From Paenibacillus antri (lineage in GTDB: Bacteria > Bacillota > Bacilli > Paenibacillales > YIM-B00363): a DNA stretch of 53,294 nt. The notes below the pieces were generated by a model. The model was not told where the DNA came from, did not search any database, and saw nothing but the letters and a program-made list of their open reading frames with translations. Below, piece by piece: positions 1-17,721 of the stretch. The translations under genes were made by a program, and so were the position numbers. The stretch lies in the NCBI RefSeq assembly GCF_005765165.1, contig NZ_VCIW01000034.1, positions 1 through 53,294 of the forward strand. Reading direction: 5' to 3'. Positions within the stretch are counted from its first letter, which is position 1, and each line of letters starts with the position of its first letter.

Positions 1-86
1 CCCGAAGGACAAGATCCGCTCGACTTGCATGTATTAGGCACGCCGCCAGCGTTCGTCCTGAGCCAGGATCAAACTCTCCAAAAAGG
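1..86 (-). rRNA. rrs: 16S rRNA, 5' end (partial)
   Basis: The complement carries the universal 16S start region, AGAGTTTGATCCTGGCTCAG, followed by the conserved helix 3 region and the start of variable region V1. The gene is transcribed leftward out of the window, so only about 86 nt of it are present. The exact 5' end (about 82-90) is estimated from alignment with the B. subtilis mature end. Upstream, near 160-180 on the minus strand, is a CTCCTTGAAAACTGAAC-like stretch typical of Bacillales rRNA leaders. The gene is co-oriented with the ribosomal-protein block. Confidence 0.97.
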
Positions 87-302
87 GTAGTTCAATATGC
101 TGCGCTCATTACAAGCTAGCTTTACTTCTTTAAAAAAGCATATGCGCTCATGTTCAGTTTTCAAGGAGCAAGCTTGTCTTACTCAACCCCGCCGTTAATT
201 CGACAGGAATTATAGATTATCATGAATTCCGTTCCGTTGCAACTGTTATTTATTTCAAACCGTTGCTATCTTGCCCGACCGCCTGTCTTTCTCAGCGGCG
301 GA

Positions 303-336
303 AATATAATATACCACGGCATCCGAATGATTGCAA
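303..336 (-). promoter_or_regulatory. rRNA operon promoter P1 (SigA-type)
   Basis: On the minus strand there is a -35 TTGCAA (331-336) and a -10 TATATT (308-313) with a 17-nt spacer, pointing toward the 16S gene. A second, weaker possibility lies downstream, with TATAAT at 209-214, GATAAT at 216-221 and TTGCAA at 237-242, but the spacings (22 and 15 nt) are poor. Tandem promoters are usual for Bacillales rrn operons. The whole 87-484 stretch holds this promoter and leader region, and I see no gene in it. Confidence 0.6.
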
Positions 337-484
337 CCCGGTATCTTTTTCCAAATGAACAAAAGCCCCATACAAGAATCTCCATGGAGCGCACGGTGGA
401 AGTACCGATATGGAATCCGTTCCGACGGCGATCCGCCTTCGCGGCTCAGACAAATCGCCTCACTTAGCATTCATCGTTCAACAG

Positions 485-523
485 AAAAAAAGAAGCCGCC
501 CGGGAAACCCGGACAGCTTCTTA
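485..523 (-). terminator. Intrinsic terminator after tuf
   Basis: Just after the tuf stop, the minus strand has a stem of GAAGCTGTCCGGG against CCCGGGCGGCTTC with a TTT loop, followed by seven Ts. It separates the str operon from the rRNA operon promoter. Confidence 0.9.
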
Positions 524-528
524 TTGAA

Positions 529-1719
529 TTACTTGGAGATCGTTGCTACAGCGCCTGCGCCAACCGTACGGCCGCCTTCGCGGATTGCGAAGCGCGTGCC
601 TTCTTCGATAGCGATCGGAGCGATGAGCTCAACCGTAACCGTAACGTTGTCGCCCGGCATAACCATCTCCGTGCCTTCCGGCAGGTTGATGATGCCCGTA
701 ACGTCCGTCGTACGGAAGTAGAACTGCGGACGGTAGCCCGTGAAGAAAGGCTTATGACGGCCGCCTTCTTCTTTCGTCAAGACGTAGATCGAAGCGGAGA
801 AGTTCGTGTGCGGCTTAACCGAACCCGTCTTCGCCAATACTTGACCACGCTCGATGTCTTTACGATCAACGCCGCGGAGCAATGCGCCGATGTTGTCGCC
901 CGCTTGTGCGGAATCGAGCAACTTACGGAACATCTCGACGCCCGTAACGACCGTCTTGCGAGTTTCTTCGGCAAGACCGATGATTTCGACTTCGTCGCCG
1001 ACTTTAACGACGCCACGCTCGACGCGGCCCGTTGCAACCGTACCGCGACCCGTGATCGTGAATACGTCCTCGACCGGCATCAAGAACGGCTTGTCTACAT
1101 CGCGCTCAGGAGTCGGGATGTACGTGTCGATTTGCTCGAAGAGCTCGACGATCTTTTGCGCCCAGTCGCCTTCCGGGTTTTGGAGCGCTTCGCGAGCGGA
1201 ACCGCGGATGATCGGAGTGTCGTCGCCCGGGAACTCGTACTCGTTGAGAAGGTCGCGGATTTCCATCTCGACCAACTCGAGCAACTCTTCGTCTTCAACC
1301 ATGTCGCACTTGTTCATGAATACGACGATGTAAGGAACGCCTACTTGGCGGGAGAGCAGGATGTGCTCGCGCGTTTGCGGCATCGGGCCGTCAGCTGCGG
1401 ATACGACGAGGATCGCGCCGTCCATCTGAGCAGCACCCGTGATCATGTTCTTAACGTAGTCGGCGTGTCCAGGGCAGTCGACGTGTGCGTAGTGACGGTT
1501 CGGCGTCTCGTACTCAACGTGTGCCGTGGAGATCGTGATACCGCGCTCGCGCTCTTCCGGAGCTTTGTCGATTTGGTCGAACGCTACGGCTGCACCGCCG
1601 TATTTCTTCGACAATACCGTCGTGATTGCTGCCGTCAGCGTCGTTTTGCCATGGTCGACGTGTCCGATCGTACCGATGTTTACGTGCGGCTTCGTGCGTT
1701 CAAATTTTGCCTTTGCCAT
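529..1719 (-). CDS. tuf: Elongation factor Tu
   Basis: This GTPase delivers aminoacyl-tRNA to the ribosomal A site. The 396-residue product is full length for bacterial EF-Tu. The G domain shows GHVDHGKT (P-loop, about residues 18-25), DCPGH (about 80-84) and NKCD (about 135-138). Beta-barrel domains 2 and 3 follow, with the conserved [10 protein letters not shown] and GGRHKPFF segments. The start ATG follows a GGAGGAAGA ribosome-binding site. It is the last gene of the rpsL-rpsG-fusA-tuf operon, 36 bp after fusA, and is followed by a strong terminator. Many Firmicutes carry the S10 ribosomal-protein operon next, whereas here an rRNA operon follows. Confidence 0.99.
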   Translation of the reverse strand: MAKAKFERTKPHVNIGTIGHVDHGKTTLTAAITTVLSKKYGGAAVAFDQIDKAPEERERGITISTAHVEYETPNRHYAHVDCPGHADYVKNMITGAAQMDGAILVVSAADGPMPQTREHILLSRQVGVPYIVVFMNKCDMVEDEELLELVEMEIRDLLNEYEFPGDDTPIIRGSAREALQNPEGDWAQKIVELFEQIDTYIPTPERDVDKPFLMPVEDVFTITGRGTVATGRVERGVVKVGDEVEIIGLAEETRKTVVTGVEMFRKLLDSAQAGDNIGALLRGVDRKDIERGQVLAKTGSVKPHTNFSASIYVLTKEEGGRHKPFFTGYRPQFYFRTTDVTGIINLPEGTEMVMPGDNVTVTVELIAPIAIEEGTRFAIREGGRTVGAGAVATISK

Positions 1720-1755
1720 TGGAAAGTCTTCCTCCTTAGAGAAAAAGAATTATAA

Positions 1756-3828
<2,073 letters not shown>

Positions 3829-3866
3829 TCGTTAGCTCTCCCTTCTATCCTAGTTTTGAATAAATC

Positions 3867-4337
3867 CTACCAACGGTAGTGGGCAAACGCTTTGTTCGCT
3901 TCGGCCATCTTGTGCGTATCTTCGCGCTTCTTGACCGATGCGCCCGTGTTGTTGCTGGCGTCGATGATTTCAGCGGCAAGGCGCTCCGTCATCGTCTTCT
4001 CGCCGCGATTGCGCGAGTAGTTGACCAACCAACGAAGACCTAACGAAGTGCGGCGCTCCGGCTTCACTTCGATCGGAACTTGGTAGTTTGCACCGCCGAC
4101 GCGACGAGCTTTGACTTCGAGTACCGGCATGATGTTCTTGATCGCCGCCTCGAATACTTCCATAGGCTCGTTGCCCGTACGTTGACGAATCAATTCGAAC
4201 GCGTCGTACAGGATCGTCTGGGCGACCCCGCGCTTACCGTCGATCATGATTCGGTTAATGAGACGAGTTACCAACTTGCTGTTATAAATCGGATCCGGAA
4301 GCACGTCGCGCTTCGGAACTGGACCTTTACGTGGCAT
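3867..4337 (-). CDS. rpsG: 30S ribosomal protein S7
   Basis: S7 is the primary 16S rRNA-binding protein that nucleates assembly of the 30S head. The 156-residue product starts [16 protein letters not shown] and ends with the family-typical [13 protein letters not shown]. The start ATG follows a GGGGGATAA ribosome-binding site. It sits between rpsL and fusA as in nearly all bacteria. In E. coli S7 represses its own operon; whether that happens here cannot be seen. Confidence 0.99.
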   Translation of the reverse strand: MPRKGPVPKRDVLPDPIYNSKLVTRLINRIMIDGKRGVAQTILYDAFELIRQRTGNEPMEVFEAAIKNIMPVLEVKARRVGGANYQVPIEVKPERRTSLGLRWLVNYSRNRGEKTMTERLAAEIIDASNNTGASVKKREDTHKMAEANKAFAHYRW

Positions 4338-4402
4338 AGTTATCCCCCTTTCGCAACCAATTCATTCCTAGTCGCTATTCTTGTCTTGCAAATTTTTGTA
4401 GA

Positions 4403-4822
4403 TTACTTCTTCGCTTTCGGACGCTTCGTGCCGTACTTGGAACGAGCTTGCATCCGGTTGTTAACCCCTGCAGTATCGAGCGCGCCGCGAACGATGTGGT
4501 AACGGACACCCGGAAGGTCCTTAACACGACCGCCGCGTACGAGTACGACGCTGTGCTCCTGAAGGTTGTGGCCGATCCCGCCGATGTAGGCAGTAACCTC
4601 GACCTTGTTCGTCAAGCGTACACGAGCGTATTTCCGAAGCGCCGAGTTCGGCTTCTTCGGCGTCATCGTGCCGACACGAGTGCAGACGCCGCGCTTTTGA
4701 GGAGCGCTGAGGTCCGTCTCTTCGCGACGCAGCGCGTTGTACCCTTTTTGGAGGGCCGGCGACTTCGACTTTACGACTTTCGCTTTACGACCTTTGCGTA
4801 CGAGCTGGTTAATAGTTGGCAT
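4403..4822 (-). CDS. rpsL: 30S ribosomal protein S12
   Basis: S12 sits at the decoding centre of the 30S subunit and influences accuracy. The 139-residue product begins [13 protein letters not shown] chose this ATG, and not one six codons upstream, because GAAGGAGGTG lies 6 nt before it. The streptomycin-determining regions [11 protein letters not shown] and [13 protein letters not shown] carry the wild-type lysines, so no ribosomal streptomycin resistance is predicted. First gene of the rpsL-rpsG-fusA-tuf run. Confidence 0.98.
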   Translation of the reverse strand: MPTINQLVRKGRKAKVVKSKSPALQKGYNALRREETDLSAPQKRGVCTRVGTMTPKKPNSALRKYARVRLTNKVEVTAYIGGIGHNLQEHSVVLVRGGRVKDLPGVRYHIVRGALDTAGVNNRMQARSKYGTKRPKAKK

Positions 4823-4941
4823 ATGTTGCACCTCCTTCAATACGTTTGTAAAACAAATGTTAAGTCCACAGATCCAGGTGAGTCATATGTGAACAAAAGA
4901 GAATGTTCTTGTCTCGGAAATCCGCGGACAAAAACATGGTT

Positions 4942-5193
4942 TCATTCATTCACTATAGCGGCCATTGCGGCGCCGACCTCGATTCCGCAAGCTTTACCGA
5001 GTTGTTTCATGGAATCGACGTACGTCACTTCAACGCTCATCTTCTTCGCTAGAGTCACAATTTTGCTCGTCAGCTTCGGATCTGCGTCCCTTGCAACAAA
5101 CACCTTGGCGGCTGTACCGATCTCCACCGCTTTCGTCGTTTGCTTGGTGCCGATGCGCAGTTGTCTACCGCGCAGTTCTTCATCATAAGACAT
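4942..5193 (-). CDS. rplGB: L7Ae-family ribosomal protein (YbxF/RplGB-like)
   Basis: This small L7Ae/L30e/S12e/Gadd45-fold protein matches B. subtilis YbxF, a kink-turn RNA binder encoded between rpoC and rpsL; the position is identical here. The 83-residue product starts MSYDEELRGRQLRIG. I chose this internal ATG because it follows TTTGGAGGATA and matches the homologue's N terminus; the upstream 30 codons look non-coding. The IGTAAKVFVARDADPKL segment corresponds to the RNA-binding core. Its physiological role in this organism is unknown. Confidence 0.9.
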   Translation of the reverse strand: MSYDEELRGRQLRIGTKQTTKAVEIGTAAKVFVARDADPKLTSKIVTLAKKMSVEVTYVDSMKQLGKACGIEVGAAMAAIVNE

Positions 5194-5359
5194 TGTTGAA
5201 ATATCCTCCAAAGAACATCTCGCATGAGACCGTACCTTTTTGGCACACTGTAACATATTATCACCGGGTCTAGCCCATGTCAAGACGAAAAGCGTAACGA
5301 ATATTGGCAGCCATAAGGCCGGCAGGCCGAACGAATTCGACCTGCCGAAAACCTTGCCC

Positions 5360-8980
<3,621 letters not shown>

Positions 8981-9088
8981 GGAGCAACCCTCCCTGCTAT
9001 TTTGTTCGATCTATGGCGCCGGTAAGCCGCAAGACGCGGCGGCCCGCCGGCGACGAAACCAAATCCTAGACGGCGGTCGATCGGAAAA

Positions 9089-12625
<3,537 letters not shown>

Positions 12626-12848
12626 CTTACGTTCACCCCTCATGTCTACTGGACTGCCGAATAGAGTAACGAACAGCGCGAAAACAAGCAAAATTGAAAC
12701 AAGAGGCGCCATGCTTTCGAATCGGAGCGCATATCCTGTGCGGACAGAGCGTCGAATCGACCCGGATCACGGGCGCCGTCCTATGATGGACCGCGAGACC
12801 GTCGTTCCTCGGAAGCGTCTCTTATTGGGTAACGGAATGGGAAAAGAG

Positions 12849-12888
12849 AAAAAAAGAGCCCCGCCGCGCAGAAGCGCACCCCGCCGCG
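12849..12888 (-). other. GC-rich hairpin/T-run in the rpoB leader (possible attenuator)
   Basis: Within the 508-bp gene-free stretch between rpoB and ybxB, the minus strand carries two direct copies of CGCGGCGGGG flanking a GCGC-TTCT-GCGC hairpin, followed by GGGCTC and seven Ts. This resembles a weak intrinsic terminator inside the rpoB leader. The stem is short, so an attenuator role is only a suggestion. I see nothing else coding-like between 12626 and 13080. Confidence 0.3.
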
Positions 12889-13083
12889 ATATTCCGGCGC
12901 AGTCGTTCTTCCTGGCGGTAGCTGAAAAATTCCATATCATTTATCGTAGTCGGAAATCTTTGGCAATATACGTCAAGACGGAAAATTTCGAGGATTTTTT
13001 GGCTTCTTTCACGGCGTTAAAAAATTTCTTGACATTTTACCGAACTAAAGACAGGTGAGGCATTTTAATGCTGACAATTACTA

Positions 13084-13112
13084 ATGCTACCATACCGCAC
13101 ATATGAAGTCAA
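13084..13112 (-). promoter_or_regulatory. SigA-type promoter upstream of rpoB
   Basis: On the minus strand a -35 TTGACT (13107-13112) and a -10 TAGCAT (13084-13089) are separated by exactly 17 nt, just downstream of ybxB and pointing to rpoBC. The resulting mRNA leader would be about 450 nt long. Confidence 0.7.
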
Positions 13113-13117
13113 CAAAA

Positions 13118-13138
13118 AGGCGTTGACAAAACGTCAAT
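13118..13138 (-). terminator. Weak hairpin terminator after ybxB
   Basis: TTGAC-GTTTT-GTCAA followed by CGCC and five Ts overlaps the ybxB stop. The stem is only 5 bp, so readthrough into rpoB is likely. Confidence 0.35.
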
Positions 13139-13739
13139 TATGCTTTATGGCTTGAAAGATCCGATACCCCTTCTCTTTCGTCGCTTCACGTACATCGCCA
13201 AATCGTTCTTCCAGCTTCGCGAACGCCGACGGCGCTCCTTGCTTCTTCTGTATGACGACCCATAACGATCCGCCCGGCTTCAATCTCTCGAACGCCCCGT
13301 CGAAGATGCTATGAACGATAGACTTCCCCGCCCGGATCGGCGGATTCGTGAGAATCGCGTCGAACGTCGCGCCCGGGTCCAACGCCTCGTACCGATCGCT
13401 TTGCAGAATGCGCACGTTGCGAATCCCCAACCGCTCCGCGTTCTCCTTCGCGATTTCGACCGCTCTCTCGTTGACGTCCAGCATCGTGACCGTTCCTTCG
13501 CTCGCGAGCGTCGCCGCGACGAGCCCGATCGGCCCGTACCCGCAGCCGACGTCCAGCACGTCCGCGTCTTTCGGTATGCTCATCGCTTCGATCAATACCC
13601 GGCTGCCGAAGTCGACTTCGCGCTTCGAGAAGACGCCCGCTTCGGTAACGAACCGGTACGGTTTGCCGCGCAGCGTCGCTTCGACCGTCTGGCGTTGCGA
13701 TGCTGTAATCGGCGTCTTCGTATAATAATGCTCGCTCAT
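13134..13739 (-). CDS. RsmC-like class I SAM methyltransferase (YbxB)
   Basis: This is a predicted S-adenosylmethionine-dependent rRNA (guanine-N2) methyltransferase of the RsmC/RlmG type, matching B. subtilis YbxB, encoded at the same place between rplL and rpoB. The 201-residue product has the SAM-binding loop VLDVGCGYGPIGL (about residues 60-72), an acidic MLDVNE at the end of beta 2, and the catalytic NPP in ILTNPPIRAGK. I chose the start MSEHYYTKTP because it matches YbxB and has AAAGGAG upstream; the extended frame is unsupported. The substrate nucleotide is not established from sequence. Confidence 0.88.
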   Translation of the reverse strand: MSEHYYTKTPITASQRQTVEATLRGKPYRFVTEAGVFSKREVDFGSRVLIEAMSIPKDADVLDVGCGYGPIGLVAATLASEGTVTMLDVNERAVEIAKENAERLGIRNVRILQSDRYEALDPGATFDAILTNPPIRAGKSIVHSIFDGAFERLKPGGSLWVVIQKKQGAPSAFAKLEERFGDVREATKEKGYRIFQAIKHN

Positions 13740-13836
13740 CCTGGGCGGGCTCCTTTCTCTGGTGCGAGTTTGGAAAATGAATGCTTTGCGGCGCCGGGCC
13801 GACGGCCTCGTCCCATACCCTCCGCTTGCTCCGTGT

Positions 13837-13881
13837 AGTTGCGTTGTCTGATTAAACTTTCTCACATGAAACAACGCAACT
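13837..13881. repeat. 11-bp inverted repeat upstream of ybxB
   Basis: AGTTGCGTTGT and its exact complement ACAACGCAACT are separated by about 23 nt. The repeat lies in the 309-bp gap between rplL and ybxB, downstream of the rplL terminator. It could be a hairpin in the ybxB leader, a protein-binding site, or one copy of a dispersed genomic repeat. There is no T run, so it is not a standard terminator. Confidence 0.6.
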
Positions 13882-13986
13882 CCACAAAGTCGCCGCTCCG
13901 GCATGGGCCGAGTCCATCGGCTTCGCGCCTAAGTTAAACCCCATCGTCCCCCGAAAGGAGTCCGATCGGAATCGCTCCGCGTGAAG

Positions 13987-14025
13987 CAAAACCCCCTGCG
14001 AGCGCGAACCGCACTCGCAAGGGGC
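13987..14025 (-). terminator. Intrinsic terminator after rplL
   Basis: On the minus strand, CCCCTTGCGAG pairs with CTCGCAGGGG around an 11-nt loop and is followed by GTTTTGC. It ends the rplJ-rplL transcript, 24 bp after the rplL stop. Confidence 0.88.
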
Positions 14026-14048
14026 TTTCAAGCCGATAGGCTCTTCGA

Positions 14049-14414
14049 TTACTTCACTTCTACTACTGCGCCTGCTTCTTCAAGCTGCGCTTTGATCTTG
14101 TCCGCGTCTTCGCGGGAGATCTTTTCTTTGATCGGCTTCGGTGCGTTGTCGACCACTTCTTTCGCTTCTTTCAAGCCGAGGCCCGTGATTTCGCGAACGA
14201 CTTTGATAACGTTGATCTTGGAAGCGCCGGCGCTCGTCAAGATAACGTCGAATTCGGTTTGCTCTGCGACTGCTTCCGCAGCTGCGCCGCCGCCAGCCAT
14301 TACCATAGGAGCTGCTGCAGTTACGCCGAACTCTTCTTCGATAGCTTTCACGAGATCGTTCAATTCAAGAACGGTCATACCCTTAATGGCTTCAATGATT
14401 TGCTCTTTGCTCAT
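14049..14414 (-). CDS. rplL: 50S ribosomal protein L7/L12
   Basis: L7/L12 forms the flexible ribosomal stalk that recruits translational GTPases. The 121-residue product has the N-terminal dimerisation domain, an Ala/Gly-rich hinge ([15 protein letters not shown], about residues 35-49) and the C-terminal factor-binding domain with [20 protein letters not shown]. The start follows GGAGGGTTA. It is 30 bp downstream of rplJ, so the pentameric or heptameric L10-L12 stalk proteins are coupled in one transcript. Confidence 0.99.
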   Translation of the reverse strand: MSKEQIIEAIKGMTVLELNDLVKAIEEEFGVTAAAPMVMAGGGAAAEAVAEQTEFDVILTSAGASKINVIKVVREITGLGLKEAKEVVDNAPKPIKEKISREDADKIKAQLEEAGAVVEVK

Positions 14415-14444
14415 TTGGATAACCCTCCAATTAATTTGTAAGTT

Positions 14445-14942
14445 TTATGCTTGTTCTTTCTGTTCTCCGACAGCTTTAACCGCAAGCGCGAAGTTGCGCA
14501 TCGGAGCCTGGAGTACGCTGAGGAGCATGGACAACAGTCCTTCGCGGGACGGAAGGTCCGCAAGCGCCTTGATTTGAGCCGCGTCTACGACGCGACCTTC
14601 GACGACGCCGCCTTTGACCTTGAGCGCATCGTTCTTCTTCGCGAAGTTGCTCAAGATTTTCGCCGGAGCGATGATGTCCGAGCTGAACGCGATCGCCGAC
14701 GGACCCGTCAGGTGCTCGTCGAGCTCCGTCAGTTCCGTTGCGGCCGTCGCGCGGCGAGTGAGCGTGTTCTTGATTACGTGGAGCTCGACGCCCGCTTCGC
14801 GAAGCTGCTTGCGCAGTTCCGTCGATTGCGCGACCGAGAGGCCACGGTAATCGGCAACGACCGTGCACGCGCTGTTGCGGAGCTTATCCGCCACCTCGCT
14901 GACGAGTTGTTGCTTTTCCGCTAAAACCTTTGCGTTAGGCAT
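14445..14942 (-). CDS. rplJ: 50S ribosomal protein L10
   Basis: L10 anchors L7/L12 dimers to 23S rRNA. The 165-residue product starts [18 protein letters not shown] chose this ATG, and not one 21 codons upstream, because AGGAGGTG precedes it and it matches the family start. The upstream region is the L10 leader RNA, bound by the L10(L12)4 complex for autoregulation in known Firmicutes. The tail ending in AVGEQKEQA is the usual L12-binding helix region. Confidence 0.98.
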   Translation of the reverse strand: MPNAKVLAEKQQLVSEVADKLRNSACTVVADYRGLSVAQSTELRKQLREAGVELHVIKNTLTRRATAATELTELDEHLTGPSAIAFSSDIIAPAKILSNFAKKNDALKVKGGVVEGRVVDAAQIKALADLPSREGLLSMLLSVLQAPMRNFALAVKAVGEQKEQA

Positions 14943-14984
14943 TGGGTGACACCTCCTGTAAGAATGGGTAAGCAGGGTGTAAAC

Positions 14985-15128
14985 GAGAACAGCCTCCGTA
15001 GACACGAAGGCTGCATGAGGACGTCGCCGGCCGGGCGTCCTTGCGGACGCAACTCGACCCGGGAAGTCGTATCATAACACCTCGGCAGGGAATTAAGCCG
15101 CCGAAGCGGCGCCTGCTGTCTACGGTTG
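14985..15128 (-). ncRNA. L10 leader (ribosomal protein autoregulatory RNA)
   Basis: Between rplA and rplJ the minus strand has the L10-leader signatures: ACCGTAGACAGCAGG near the 5' end, then CCTGCCGAGGTGT. A hairpin CAGCCTTCGT/ACGGAGGCTG lies at 14989-15014. The 5' CCGTAGAC (15118-15125) is exactly complementary to GTCTACGG inside the hairpin (14996-15003), so the two structures are mutually exclusive antiterminator and terminator folds. Binding of L10(L12)4 to the upstream element is the established mechanism in Bacillales. Confidence 0.85.
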
Positions 15129-15186
15129 GTTTATTCAAGTTTAGAATGACCGGGAAGATTCCCGTTCCGCTTGCGCGACGATTCGA

Positions 15187-15873
15187 TTAGCGGTACGCTG
15201 CCGCGTTCACGCGAGCGCTCGGGCCCATCGTGGACGAAACGGCGATGCTCTTCAAATATACGCCTTTAGCGGATGCAGGCTTCGCACGGTTCAACGCGTC
15301 TACAAGCGAACGGAGGTTTTCGACGAGCTTGTCGGCATCGAACGATGCTTTGCCGATCGGCGCGTGAATTTGTCCGGCTTTGTCGAGGCGATACTCGATT
15401 TTACCTGCTTTGATTTCTTGCACGGCTTTCGTTACGTCGAACGTAACGGTGCCCGCTTTCGGGTTCGGCATAAGACCTTTACCGCCGAGGATCCGGCCGA
15501 GCTTACCGACTTCGCTCATCATGTCCGGCGTAGCTACGCAGACGTCGAAGTCGAACCAGCCTTGCTGGATTCGGTTGATCATGTCTTGATCGCCGACGAA
15601 ATCGGCGCCAGCCGCTTCCGCTTCTCTCGCCTTGTCGCCCTTGGCGAATACGAGGACGCGCTTCGTCTTGCCTGTGCCGTGCGGGAGCACGACGACGCCG
15701 CGAACGGCTTGGTCTTGCTTTCTCGGGTCTACGCCGAGACGAACGGCGACTTCGACGGTTTCGTCGAATTTCGCTTTCGCGGTTTGCTTCACGAGTTCGA
15801 TCGCTTGAGCCGGTTCGTACACCGTCTCCTTGTCGATCAACTTCGCGGCTTCTTGATATTTCTTGCCTGGCAT
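15187..15873 (-). CDS. rplA: 50S ribosomal protein L1
   Basis: L1 forms the mobile L1 stalk near the ribosomal E site and in many bacteria represses the L11 operon by binding its mRNA. The 228-residue product starts [16 protein letters not shown] and contains the [14 protein letters not shown] and [14 protein letters not shown] signatures. The start follows GGAGGAAAA. It is 57 bp downstream of rplK, forming the usual rplK-rplA pair. Confidence 0.99.
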   Translation of the reverse strand: MPGKKYQEAAKLIDKETVYEPAQAIELVKQTAKAKFDETVEVAVRLGVDPRKQDQAVRGVVVLPHGTGKTKRVLVFAKGDKAREAEAAGADFVGDQDMINRIQQGWFDFDVCVATPDMMSEVGKLGRILGGKGLMPNPKAGTVTFDVTKAVQEIKAGKIEYRLDKAGQIHAPIGKASFDADKLVENLRSLVDALNRAKPASAKGVYLKSIAVSSTMGPSARVNAAAYR

Positions 15874-15930
15874 TGGTTTTCCTCCTTAGTGGTATTAGCG
15901 GAATGTCCTCCCACTGTTTGGCGGAATCGA

Positions 15931-16356
15931 TTAGTCTTCGACTACGATTCCCATGCTGCGAGCCGTACCTTCCACCATCAGCATCGCCGCTTCCACGGAC
16001 GCTGCGTTCAGGTCAGGCATCTTCTGCTCGGCGATTTCGCGCACCTTCGCGCGTTTGACCGTAGCGACCTTCTTCTTGTTCGGTTCGCCCGAACCCTTCT
16101 CGATGCCAGCGGCGACGCGGAGCAATACCGCTGCCGGCGGCGTCTTGGTTTCGAAGGTGAAAGAACGATCTTCGAATACGGTGATGACGACCGGAATGAT
16201 CAAGCCCGCTTGATCGGCCGTACGAGCGTTGAACTCCTTACAGAACGCCATGATGTTAACGCCTGCTTGACCGAGGGCCGGACCGATCGGCGGAGCCGGA
16301 TTCGCTTTCCCTGCAGGAACCTGCAGTTTGACCATCTTGATGACCTTTTTTGCCAT
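15931..16356 (-). CDS. rplK: 50S ribosomal protein L11
   Basis: L11 forms the GTPase-associated centre with 23S rRNA; it is needed for RelA-type stringent signalling and is the thiostrepton site. The 141-residue product starts [31 protein letters not shown] chose this ATG, preceded by GAGGAGGTGT, over an upstream extension of 33 codons. The Pro-rich [10 protein letters not shown] segment at about residues 20-29 is intact. The 130-nt gap to nusG contains GC-rich inverted sequence (GGCGAATCGCC) that may carry an L1-binding leader, which I cannot confirm. Confidence 0.98.
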   Translation of the reverse strand: MAKKVIKMVKLQVPAGKANPAPPIGPALGQAGVNIMAFCKEFNARTADQAGLIIPVVITVFEDRSFTFETKTPPAAVLLRVAAGIEKGSGEPNKKKVATVKRAKVREIAEQKMPDLNAASVEAAMLMVEGTARSMGIVVED

Positions 16357-16486
16357 TGTTGTTACACCTCCTCGCCAGAGTGATCCTCGCACCGTCGACG
16401 GGCGATTCGCCGTCTCGACGGGCGCGGCGAAACGGGCCGCGAAACTCTCCCACAAGCGACGTCAACGCCGCCAGGAGTGTCGTCTA

Positions 16487-17047
16487 TTAAATCTTCTCCA
16501 CCTGAGTGTAGTCGAGCTCAAGCGGCGTTTCTCTACCGAACATGTTGACGTGGACCTTCAGCTTGCCTTTGTCCGTAAGAATCTCTTCGATCGAACCGAC
16601 AAAGTTCGCGAACGGACCCACTTTCACGCGAACCGACTCTTTCAATTCGAAATCGTGCGTCTCGCGCGGCGCCTCTTCCATGCCCATATGCTTTAATATC
16701 GCTTCCGCCTCTTCAGGCATTAACGGTATCGGCTTCGAGCCGGAACCGGTAGAGCCGACGAACCCCGTCACTCCAGGAGTGTTTCGCACAACGTACCAAG
16801 AATCGTCCGTCTGGATCATCTCCACCATGACGTATCCCGGGTATACTTTGCGCGTCACCGTCTTCCGTTTGCCGTCCTTCGTAACCACTTCTTCTTCCGT
16901 CGGAACGAGCACGCGGAAAATTTTGTCCTGCATCTCCATCGATTCGACGCGCTTCTCCAGGTTGGCTTTCACCTTGTTCTCATACCCGGAGTACGTGTGA
17001 ACGACGTACCATCTCTTCTCCATATTCGGAGCGGCTTTCTCCATCAT
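16487..17047 (-). CDS. nusG: Transcription elongation/termination factor NusG
   Basis: NusG binds the RNA polymerase clamp and modulates pausing; it also links to the ribosome or Rho. The product has an NGN domain starting at KRWYVVHTYSGYE (about residues 10-110) and a C-terminal KOW domain with VKVGPFANFVGSIEEI. The start is uncertain. The first ATG (17047) has GGTGGTGA 8 nt upstream, the next codon is also ATG, and an ATG at 17023 matches the B. subtilis N terminus MEKNWYVVH. It is 27 bp after secE in the rpmG-secE-nusG operon. Confidence 0.98.
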   Translation of the reverse strand: MMEKAAPNMEKRWYVVHTYSGYENKVKANLEKRVESMEMQDKIFRVLVPTEEEVVTKDGKRKTVTRKVYPGYVMVEMIQTDDSWYVVRNTPGVTGFVGSTGSGSKPIPLMPEEAEAILKHMGMEEAPRETHDFELKESVRVKVGPFANFVGSIEEILTDKGKLKVHVNMFGRETPLELDYTQVEKI

Positions 17048-17074
17048 CTTCGGGTCACCACCGGAATCGATTTG

Positions 17075-17281
17075 TTATTCCAAAATCGCGCGGATTACGT
17101 TGGAAATCCCGAAGTCCAAAACGTAGAAATAGACCGTCACGAAGATGCAGCAGAACAGGACGACGAGCGTGTAGCTGATCAATTCCTTCCGGCTCGGCCA
17201 TTTCACTTTCTTCAGCTCGGCCCAAGCCTCACCGAAGAACGAGAACGTCGATCCGAAGCTTTGCTTCAAACGAGCTAGCAC
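17075..17281 (-). CDS. secE: Preprotein translocase subunit SecE
   Basis: SecE is the essential small membrane subunit of the SecYEG protein-export channel. The 68-residue product has the amphipathic segment AELKKVKWPSRKELISYT (about residues 20-37), which is the family signature, and a single C-terminal transmembrane helix (VVLFCCIFVTVYFYVL). Translation starts at a GTG with GGAGGTG 7 nt upstream. It lies between rpmG and nusG, as is standard in Firmicutes. Confidence 0.98.
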   Translation of the reverse strand: MLARLKQSFGSTFSFFGEAWAELKKVKWPSRKELISYTLVVLFCCIFVTVYFYVLDFGISNVIRAILE

Positions 17282-17300
17282 AACAGCACACCTCCAGAAA

Positions 17301-17450
17301 TTACCGCGTTTCGCGATGGGCCGTATGGGAATTGCAGTACGGGCAGAATTTCTTCAACTCGATGCGGTCCGGATGAGAGCGCTTGTTCTTACTCGTCGTG
17401 TAATTCCGCTGTTTGCAGCTTGTGCAAGCCAATGTAACGATTACCCGCAT
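17301..17450 (-). CDS. rpmG: 50S ribosomal protein L33 (zinc-type)
   Basis: The 49-residue product reads [17 protein letters not shown] at its start and has two CxxC pairs (CTSC near residue 9 and CPYC near residue 36), so it is the zinc-binding C+ form of L33. It is not a C- paralogue of the kind used under zinc starvation. The ATG follows a GGAGGTGT ribosome-binding site. It is the first gene of the rpmG-secE-nusG transcript and 19 bp upstream of secE. Confidence 0.97.
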   Translation of the reverse strand: MRVIVTLACTSCKQRNYTTSKNKRSHPDRIELKKFCPYCNSHTAHRETR

Positions 17451-17559
17451 GTGGACACCTCCTGGACTAGCCTTCTAAACAGAAGCGTGATATTTTCGAA
17501 CCCTTCTTGCGAAAAGGTCCAAACAAAAAAAAGCAGCATATTTTTGGGCTACCTGAACT

Positions 17560-17588
17560 ACTTTATCACAGGGGGTATGCCGTGTCAA
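17560..17588 (-). promoter_or_regulatory. SigA promoter for rpmG-secE-nusG
   Basis: A consensus -35 TTGACA (17583-17588) and a -10 TAAAGT (17560-17565) with a 17-nt spacer lie on the minus strand, about 110 bp upstream of rpmG. The rest of the sigH-rpmG gap is gene-free. Confidence 0.85.
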
Positions 17589-17680
17589 GAAAAGTGTTGA
17601 CATGCAAGTCTTTCCGGGCTTCGCCCGCGATCCGCGAATAGTGTTCAGTATTGGCAATAATTACTCGGGCTAAACCGAAG

Positions 17681-17717
17681 AAAAAAAAGGACCCGGACGA
17701 TTCCCGCCCATGGGTCC
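17681..17717 (-). terminator. Intrinsic terminator after sigH
   Basis: GGACCC and GGGTCC pair across a 17-nt loop and are followed by a run of eight Ts on the minus strand, immediately after the sigH stop. Confidence 0.85.
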
Positions 17718-17721
17718 GCTT

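Noticed and set aside
12626-12712. Hydrophobic N-terminal extension of RpoB
   Set aside because: No such segment exists in RpoB homologues. The TTG at 12625 has a good ribosome-binding site and gives the canonical N terminus.
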